A stretch of DNA of 5,093 nucleotides from Marmoricola sp. (lineage in GTDB: Bacteria; Actinomycetota; Actinomycetes; Propionibacteriales; Nocardioidaceae): assembly GCA_030151765.1 (NCBI GenBank), contig JASLCW010000345.1, forward strand, positions 1 through 5,093, in the 5' to 3' direction. Both the position numbers and the translations under genes were made by a program. Below are positions 1 through 3,851 of this stretch, piece by piece. The notes beneath the pieces were generated by a model, which worked only from the letters and a program-made list of their open reading frames with translations, searched no databases and was not told the DNA's origin. Positions within the stretch are counted from its first letter, which is position 1. Each line of letters starts with the position of its first letter.

Positions 1-46
1 GGTCTCAGCTGTCACATCCTGCACTTCCGTTCGGTCGTGCACACGG

Positions 47-90
47 TTTACCTACCGATCACACCGAGTTCGGTGTGATCGGTGGGTAAA
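47..90. repeat. Long inverted repeat, 20-bp stem with 4-nt loop
   Basis: The left arm 47-66 begins TTTACC and ends CACACCG. The right arm 71-90 begins CGGTGTG and ends GGTAAA. All 20 positions pair when one G-U wobble (T53 with G85) is allowed, and the loop is AGTT (67-70). No T-run follows on either strand, so this is not a canonical intrinsic terminator. Actinobacteria are thought to use terminator hairpins without U-tracts, so a terminator, possibly bidirectional, for a gene left of the window is the simplest reading. A dispersed palindromic repeat or a structured RNA are alternatives. The hairpin itself is seen directly; its function is inferred. Confidence 0.85.
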
Positions 91-160
91 GGGTGTGTTC
101 GACAGTGCCGACCACCTTCCGCCAGCACCACGAACCACACCGGCATCAGAGGTGACCGAC

Positions 161-224
161 GATCATGCATCTTCGACCCGGATCATGCGCAATAACGGTT
201 GATCCGGGGCGAATCTGACTGATC
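161..224. repeat. Four GATC sites at exact 20-bp spacing
   Basis: GATC starts at 161, 181, 201 and 221. The first two extend to a direct repeat, GATCATGC (161-168 and 181-188). Spacing of 20 bp is close to two helical turns, so the sites would lie on nearly the same face of the DNA. The array overlaps the 177-208 hairpin. It might be a set of phased protein-binding sites, or it might be chance; no known operator is recognised. Confidence 0.4.
177..208. repeat. Inverted repeat, 9-bp stem, 14-nt loop
   Basis: CCCGGATCA (177-185) pairs perfectly with TGATCCGGG (200-208) across a 14-nt AT-richer loop that includes AATAACGG. No T-run follows on either strand. It could be a weak terminator or a protein-binding palindrome; nothing in the sequence decides between these. 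Confidence 0.5.
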
Positions 225-291
225 TTGGTCGTGAAGCCTGCCGTGAGCCGGGAGGAAGCCGTGGCCACCCGCCGGGCCTCGCCCCGTCGCT

Positions 292-324
292 GCGCTTTTT
301 GGTCGGTGACCCACCGACCAGCGC
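292..324 (-). terminator. Candidate terminator hairpin downstream of moeA
   Basis: TGGTCGGTG (300-308) and CACCGACCA (312-320) form a 9-bp perfect stem around a 3-nt loop. A GCGC on each side (292-295 and 321-324) could extend it, with four T/A bases bulged on one side. It lies about 80 nt past the moeA stop codon, a sensible place for the end of the moaA-moeA message. Read on the minus strand the hairpin is followed by A residues, not U, so it would have to act without a U-tract. The stem is certain; the terminator role is tentative. Confidence 0.4.
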
Positions 325-403
325 GACCCGCCGACGACGATCAGCCGAGGCAGCGCCCATGCGCCCGGAGGACGGGAACAGCCAAACCAGCAGATGTGGC
401 TGC

Positions 404-1600
404 CTAGAAGCCTTCGAGGTCGAGGACCGCCACCGTCTGCCCCGCGGCGACATCGGTGCGGTCCTCGTCGATCACGATCAGGCAGTCGGCGTCGGCCAGC
501 CCGCCGAGCAGGTGGGAGCCGGGGCCGCCGACGGGCGCCACGGTGCCATCGCCGGTACGACGGCCGCGCAGGAACTGCCGGCGACCTACGGGGGAGGTCA
601 CCGGCTTCTCCAGAAGGGCGGTCGTGGGTACGTCGTACTCGGGGGTGATGCCCATCAGTCGTCGCAGCACGGGCAGGACGAACTGATGGAAGCTGATGTA
701 CGACGACACCGGATTGCCCGGCATCGCCATGAGCAGGGAACGATCGTTGACGCGGCCGAAGCCCTGCGGTTTGCCCGGCTGCATCGCCAGCCCGCCGAAC
801 CACAGGCCGCGCGGGGCGAGCGTCGCCTTGACGATGTCGTAGTCGCCCATGGAGATGCCGCCCGACGTGACGATCACATCGGCGTCGAGACCGTCGACGA
901 GGGCCAGGAAGTCCTCGGGTGAATCGGCGACGTGTCCGGTGTGGACGACGCGGCCGCCGGCCCGTTCGGCGCTGGTGGCCAGCAGCGTGGAATTGGAGTC
1001 GTAGAGACCGGACGGTCCGAGCGTCTCGCCGGGCATTCGCAACTCGGTACCGGTCGAGACGATGGCGACCGTCGGCCGTCCGTGCACCAACACCTCGGCC
1101 CGCCCGACCGCGGCCACGAGCGCGATCTGCCGGGGTCCGAGCACGGTGCCGGCGGTCAGGACGCGGGCCCCTGTCTCGATGTCCTCACCGATCCGGCGGA
1201 CGTGCTCGCCGGGCTGTGCGCCGCGGGTGATGGAGACGCTCTCGGCGCCTCGGTCGGTCCACTCATAGGGCACCACGGCATCCGCGCCGGGAGGCATCGG
1301 CGCCCCGGTCATGATCTTCGCGGCCGTCCCCGCTCCCACCTCATCGGGGCCCACGCCGCCCGCGGCACTCTCGCCGATCACGGGGAGCACGACCGGTCGA
1401 TCGTCGGTGGCCGCGGCGACATCGGCGGCGCGGACGGCGTACCCGTCCATCGAGGAATTGTCGAAGGAGGGCAGCGCGATCTCGCTGACCACCTCTTCGG
1501 CACTGACCAGGCCGAGACATTCCCGCAGCGCCGTACGACGCGGCTCCGTCGGCGACACCGCGGCGAGGACCCGCTCGCGGTACTCGTCGACGGTCAGCAC
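404..1600 (-). CDS. moeA: Molybdopterin molybdotransferase MoeA
   Basis: MoeA is the cytoplasmic enzyme that inserts molybdate into adenylylated molybdopterin, releasing AMP and giving Moco. The 398-residue product matches the usual family length (about 400). Visible motifs in order are the N-terminal FDNSSMDGYAV (46-56), IMTGAPMPPGADAVVP (96-111), STGTEL (182-187), DSN (201-203), SGGISMGDYD (246-255), QPGKPQGFG (274-282) and MPGNPVSS (293-300). Residues 178-315 or so form the MoCF-type molybdopterin-binding domain, and the tail after about 325 is the C-terminal beta domain. The GTG start at 1600-1598 lies one base after the moaA stop, so translation is probably coupled; only a weak GGCGGC precedes it. 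An ATG at 1602-1600 is out of frame and hits a stop at its third codon. No catalytic motif appears broken. High GC organisms often carry several moeA copies, so this may not be the only one. Confidence 0.96.
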   Translation of the reverse strand: MLTVDEYRERVLAAVSPTEPRRTALRECLGLVSAEEVVSEIALPSFDNSSMDGYAVRAADVAAATDDRPVVLPVIGESAAGGVGPDEVGAGTAAKIMTGAPMPPGADAVVPYEWTDRGAESVSITRGAQPGEHVRRIGEDIETGARVLTAGTVLGPRQIALVAAVGRAEVLVHGRPTVAIVSTGTELRMPGETLGPSGLYDSNSTLLATSAERAGGRVVHTGHVADSPEDFLALVDGLDADVIVTSGGISMGDYDIVKATLAPRGLWFGGLAMQPGKPQGFGRVNDRSLLMAMPGNPVSSYISFHQFVLPVLRRLMGITPEYDVPTTALLEKPVTSPVGRRQFLRGRRTGDGTVAPVGGPGSHLLGGLADADCLIVIDEDRTDVAAGQTVAVLDLEGF

Positions 1601-1601
1601 A

Positions 1602-2597
1602 TCAGCCGCCGATCGCGCTCATCGCCCGCGCGGGCTGGATGAACGACGGATCATCGATGCCGTGCCCGGCCGCCTTGGTCGCCATCGCTCGCTGCCATTG
1701 TGCGGCGAGGGCGTCGTCGCTCGCGCCGGCGCGCATCGGCGTACGGAGATCGGACTCGGTGCGGGCGAAGAGGCAGTTGCGGATCTGTCCGTCGGCGGTG
1801 AGCCGGACCCGGTCGCAGGCGCCGCAGAAGGGGTGGGTGACCGAGGCGATGACACCCACGGTCGCATCGGCGCCGACGACCTCGTAGAGCTCGGCCGGCG
1901 AGCTTCCGCGCGGTTCCTCCGCGGGGATCAGGTCGAAGTCGGCGGCCAGCAGCGCGAAGATCTCCTCGGCCGTCACCATGGTCGAGCGGTCCCAGGCGTG
2001 CTGCGCGTCCAGAGGCATCTGCTCGATGAAGCGCAGCTGGTAGTCGTGCTCGATCGCCCAGCGCAGCAGCTGTGGCGCCTCGTGGTCGTTGATGCCGCGC
2101 ATCAGGACGGCATTGAGCTTGATCGGATCGAAGCCCGCGTCGCGAGCTGCCTGCAGCCCGGCCAGGACGTCGTCGTGGCGGTCGCGCCGGGTCAGTTCGC
2201 GGAAAGTCGCCGGATCGAGGCTGTCGAGGCTGACATTGACCCGGTCGAGCCCGGCGTCCCGGAGGGCCTTCGCCTTGCCGGCCAGGCCGATCGCATTGGT
2301 GGTGAGAGAAAGATCGACCTCGCCGTCGACCTCGCGCAACCGGCTGACGATGCTCGGGAGCCCGGGTCGCAGCAAGGGTTCCCCACCCGTGAAGCGCACC
2401 TCGCGTACGCCGAGGTCCCGGACCGCGATCGTCACCAGCCGGACGATCTCGTCGTCGGTGAGGGTGTCGGCGCCGGGCAGCCATGGCATTCCCTCGGCCG
2501 GCATGCAATAGGTGCAGCGCAGGTTGCAGCGGTCCGTCAACGACACGCGCAGGTCGGTGGCCACCCGTCCGTATCGATCGATCAGTTCCTGGACCAT
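1602..2597 (-). CDS. moaA: GTP 3',8-cyclase MoaA (radical SAM)
   Basis: MoaA catalyses the first step of Moco synthesis: it converts GTP to 3',8-cyclo-7,8-dihydro-GTP, which MoaC turns into cyclic pyranopterin monophosphate. The 331-residue product has the radical SAM cluster motif CX3CX2C (C24, C28, C31) within RVSLTDRCNLRCTYC, the SAM-binding GGEP (71-74), and the MoaA-specific second 4Fe-4S motif CX2CX13C (C258, C261, C275). It ends in the conserved Gly-Gly (330-331) needed for the GTP reaction. The length is typical. The ATG at 2597-2595 is followed directly by the conserved N-terminus (LIDRYGRVATDLRVSLTDRC). No Shine-Dalgarno sequence precedes it, and a TAGGCT box ends seven bases upstream, so the message is probably leaderless. 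It is the first gene of a moaA-moeA operon. The paired MoaC is not in this window. Confidence 0.97.
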   Translation of the reverse strand: MVQELIDRYGRVATDLRVSLTDRCNLRCTYCMPAEGMPWLPGADTLTDDEIVRLVTIAVRDLGVREVRFTGGEPLLRPGLPSIVSRLREVDGEVDLSLTTNAIGLAGKAKALRDAGLDRVNVSLDSLDPATFRELTRRDRHDDVLAGLQAARDAGFDPIKLNAVLMRGINDHEAPQLLRWAIEHDYQLRFIEQMPLDAQHAWDRSTMVTAEEIFALLAADFDLIPAEEPRGSSPAELYEVVGADATVGVIASVTHPFCGACDRVRLTADGQIRNCLFARTESDLRTPMRAGASDDALAAQWQRAMATKAAGHGIDDPSFIQPARAMSAIGG

Positions 2598-2639
2598 TCA
2601 ACTAGCCTAGTCGTGTCCGGATTGGCAGGAGGTTGGCCC
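2598..2639. promoter_or_regulatory. Divergent moaA/moaD promoter region
   Basis: This 42-bp gap is the only space available for the promoters of moaA (minus) and moaD (plus). It contains the palindrome ACTAGcCTAGT (2601-2611), two 5-bp arms around one base. On the plus strand it gives TAGCCT (2603-2608), and on the minus strand TAGGCT (2609-2604). Both fit the actinobacterial -10 pattern TAnnnT. A start site about seven bases downstream would fall near 2615 for moaD (leader of about 25 nt, containing its ribosome binding site) and near 2597, the A of the moaA ATG, for moaA. No convincing -35 box is seen on either side. The palindrome could also bind a regulator. Promoter function is inferred. 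Confidence 0.55.
2627..2632 (+). promoter_or_regulatory. Ribosome binding site of moaD
   Basis: A consensus AGGAGG lies seven bases before the ATG at 2640. It fixes the start of moaD and rules out the long upstream extension of the same frame, which is only antisense to moaA and moeA. It is the strongest Shine-Dalgarno sequence in the window. Confidence 0.9.
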
Positions 2640-2870
2640 ATGGTGACGGTTCGGTACTGGGCCTCGGCGCGGCAGGCGGCCGGGGCGGTCGAGGAGCACA
2701 TCGAGGCTGCGACCCTGGCCGAACTGCGCACCGCTCTCGCCGGCCGGCCCTCGCTGGGCCGCATCTGTGCCGCGTCGTCGTACCTCGTGGACGGGCAGCA
2801 GGCCGCGCCCGACACGGCGCTCGCCGAGGGCGCCGTCGTCGACGTACTCCCGCCCTTCGCGGGAGGCTGA
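2640..2870 (+). CDS. moaD: Molybdopterin synthase small subunit MoaD
   Basis: MoaD is the ubiquitin-fold sulfur carrier of molybdopterin synthase. Its C-terminal glycine is adenylylated by MoeB/MoeZ, converted to a thiocarboxylate, and supplies the dithiolene sulfurs while inserted into MoaE. The 76-residue product has the family features: an opening beta strand (VTVRYWASARQAAG, 2-15), the TLAELR helix (25-30), a LVDGQ turn (49-53), the AEGAVVDVLPPFAGG end (62-76) and the essential terminal Gly-Gly. The length is normal (about 80). The start is set by the AGGAGG seven bases upstream. It is the only plus-strand gene here, divergent from moaA and convergent with the nucleotidyltransferase gene. 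ThiS and other beta-grasp carriers also end in GG, but the LPPFAGG tail and the moaE/moaA neighbours favour MoaD. No activating enzyme is encoded in the window. Confidence 0.93.
   Translation: MVTVRYWASARQAAGAVEEHIEAATLAELRTALAGRPSLGRICAASSYLVDGQQAAPDTALAEGAVVDVLPPFAGG
2847..2865. terminator. Hairpin at the end of moaD, possible bidirectional terminator
   Basis: CTCCCGC (2847-2853) and GCGGGAG (2859-2865) form a 7-bp perfect GC-rich stem with the loop CCTTC. It lies inside the last codons of moaD, just before the stop and 15 bp from the end of the convergent gene. No T-run follows in either direction. It is the only clear stem near the tail-to-tail junction. The stem may simply reflect the codons for the conserved PPFAGG tail, so a terminator role is uncertain. 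Confidence 0.35.
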
Positions 2871-2879
2871 CCGACCCGT

Positions 2880-3419
2880 TCACCAGCGAGCCAGATCCTC
2901 CGGGGTGTCGAGATCCGTCGGGTCGACGGCGACCGGAACCTCGTCGACGAGGCCCGGGTGCTGCGCGAGATAGCGCCGGGCGCCCTCGTCCGACTCCGCG
3001 AGTACGACGGCCTCGCGCCACTGTCGTGGTGACATCACCGTCGGGTGGGTACGACGCCCGCCGCTGGTGCCGACCGTGATCCGGCCGGGCCGCCATCCGG
3101 CGATCACCTCGGCGATCGCGTCGCCGGTGATCCCCGGCATGTCGACGAGGATCACGGCGACGGCATCAGCAGTGGTCACGGCCTCGATACCGGCCTCGAG
3201 CGAGGACCGCATGCCGCTCGCCGGGTCGGGATTGACCACCGTGATCGCGTTCGACCGGACATCCTGCTGGACGACGGCGATGACCGGCTCGCACCCGGCT
3301 GCGCGCAGCGCGTCGGTGGCCCGGTCGAGCAGCCGGACCCCGCCGATCTCGATCTCGGCCTTGGGCCGGCCCATGCGGTGCCCGAGCCCGGCAGCGAGCA
3401 CGATGCCGGCGACGGTCAC
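2880..3419 (-). CDS. mocA: Molybdenum cofactor nucleotidyltransferase, MocA/MobA type
   Basis: The product should transfer a nucleotide from CTP or GTP to molybdopterin-Mo, giving the dinucleotide form of Moco. With the chosen start it has 179 residues, typical for a single NTP-transferase domain. Motifs are LAAGLGHRMGRPK (8-20, nucleotide loop and catalytic Lys), NPDPASGMRSSLEAG (63-77), VDMPG (92-96, metal-binding Asp), RTHPTVMS (123-130) and DLDTPEDL (169-176). The GMrSSL block and the DTPEDL tail resemble cytidylyltransferase MocA more than GTP-specific MobA, so CMP is favoured but not proven. The GTG at 3419 overlaps the moaE stop as GTGA, indicating coupled translation. A GTG at 3434 would add five residues before the conserved TVAGIVLAAG and is less likely. 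The gene ends 9 bp from the convergent moaD stop. Confidence 0.88.
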   Translation of the reverse strand: MTVAGIVLAAGLGHRMGRPKAEIEIGGVRLLDRATDALRAAGCEPVIAVVQQDVRSNAITVVNPDPASGMRSSLEAGIEAVTTADAVAVILVDMPGITGDAIAEVIAGWRPGRITVGTSGGRRTHPTVMSPRQWREAVVLAESDEGARRYLAQHPGLVDEVPVAVDPTDLDTPEDLARW

Positions 3420-3838
3420 GGCGTACCGACCCACTCCTGGGTGCCGTCGCCGAAGGTCTGGTGCTTCCAGATCGGCACCTCGGCCTTGAGGGTGTCGATC
3501 AGTTCGCGGGTGGCGTCGAAGGCGGTGCCGCGATGCCCGGCGCTGGTCGCCACCACGACGGCGATGTCCCCGATCGCGAGCAGCCCGACCCGGTGCACCG
3601 CCGCGACCTTGACCCCGTGGTCGGCCGCGACCTTGGCGCAGACATCGGTGAGCCGGTCGATCGCGGTCGGGTGCGCCGAGTACTCGAGCGCCTCGACCGA
3701 CTTGCCGCCGTCCTCGTCGCGGACCGTGCCGACGAACACGGAGACCGCTCCGTGCGCGCCGTCCTCGACCGCCCCGATCACCTCGGTGACGTCCAGCGGG
3801 GTGTCGCGGATCGCGGTCAGCCGAACCAAGTCGTCCAT
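3416..3838 (-). CDS. moaE: Molybdopterin synthase catalytic subunit MoaE
   Basis: MoaE is the large subunit of the cytoplasmic molybdopterin synthase heterotetramer, which binds cyclic pyranopterin monophosphate and accepts two sulfurs from thiocarboxylated MoaD. The 140-residue product has normal length. It shows GAVSVFVGTVRDEDGGKSV (30-48), the LEYSAHP segment (51-57), the HRVG strand (82-85), GHRGTAFDA (101-109) and LKAEVPIWKHQ (117-127). K118 and K125 match the two catalytic lysines of the family, and the end (DGTQEWVG) is also conserved. The ATG at 3838 has AAGG (3846-3849) seven bases upstream. The gene starts 13 bp after the transporter stop and overlaps the next gene by 4 bp, so all three are probably co-transcribed. 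Unusually its partner moaD is on the opposite strand in a separate unit. Confidence 0.96.
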   Translation of the reverse strand: MDDLVRLTAIRDTPLDVTEVIGAVEDGAHGAVSVFVGTVRDEDGGKSVEALEYSAHPTAIDRLTDVCAKVAADHGVKVAAVHRVGLLAIGDIAVVVATSAGHRGTAFDATRELIDTLKAEVPIWKHQTFGDGTQEWVGTP

Positions 3839-3845
3839 GAGTCGA

Positions 3846-3849
3846 CCTT
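3846..3849 (-). promoter_or_regulatory. Ribosome binding site of moaE
   Basis: On the minus strand AAGG lies seven bases before the moaE ATG, within the 13-bp gap after the transporter stop codon. It supports the ATG at 3838 as the start and leaves no room for a separate promoter between the two genes outside the transporter coding sequence. Confidence 0.6.
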
Positions 3850-3851
3850 AG

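Larger units (their letters stand above)
1..403. other. Gene-free region left of moeA, rich in inverted repeats
   Basis: No reading frame here has credible start context, family motifs or the codon bias of the neighbouring genes; frames crossing it are short or are run-ons from the antisense of moeA. The left part (about 1-230) looks less GC-rich than the genes. It holds a long perfect hairpin (47-90), two smaller hairpins (177-208 and 292-324) and four evenly spaced GATC sites. It most likely contains the 3' end of the moaA-moeA transcript plus regulatory or terminator DNA for a gene beyond the left edge. No tRNA, rRNA or recognisable riboswitch is visible. A small noncoding RNA cannot be excluded. 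Confidence 0.6.

Noticed and set aside
36..45. Small palindrome CGTG-CA-CACG
   Set aside because: A 4-bp stem with a 2-nt loop cannot be told from chance in GC-rich DNA.
1..160. CRP/GlxR-type operator or c-di-AMP riboswitch suggested by TCACA and TGTGA near the left edge
   Set aside because: The half-sites occur as TCACA...TGTGA within the hairpin, the reverse of the TGTGA-N6-TCACA operator order, and none of the conserved riboswitch core segments can be found.
225..407. Possible 60-residue plus-strand gene in the left intergenic region
   Set aside because: It has a TTG start at 225 with no ribosome binding site, a low-complexity Arg/Ala/Pro-rich product, no recognisable motif, and it runs through the 292-324 hairpin.
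1311..2639. Long plus-strand open frame (over 400 codons) leading in frame into moaD
   Set aside because: It is antisense to moeA and moaA, which carry full family motifs on the minus strand. Only the part from the ATG at 2640, preceded by AGGAGG, is a real gene. Long antisense frames are common in high-GC coding DNA.
2598..2639. Moco riboswitch upstream of moaA or moaD
   Set aside because: Such riboswitches need a leader well over 100 nt long. The whole gap is 42 bp, and moaA appears leaderless.
3419..3434. Upstream GTG at 3434 as the start of mocA
   Set aside because: It would add only MGRYA before the conserved N-terminal strand. The GTG at 3419 forms the typical GTGA overlap with the moaE stop.
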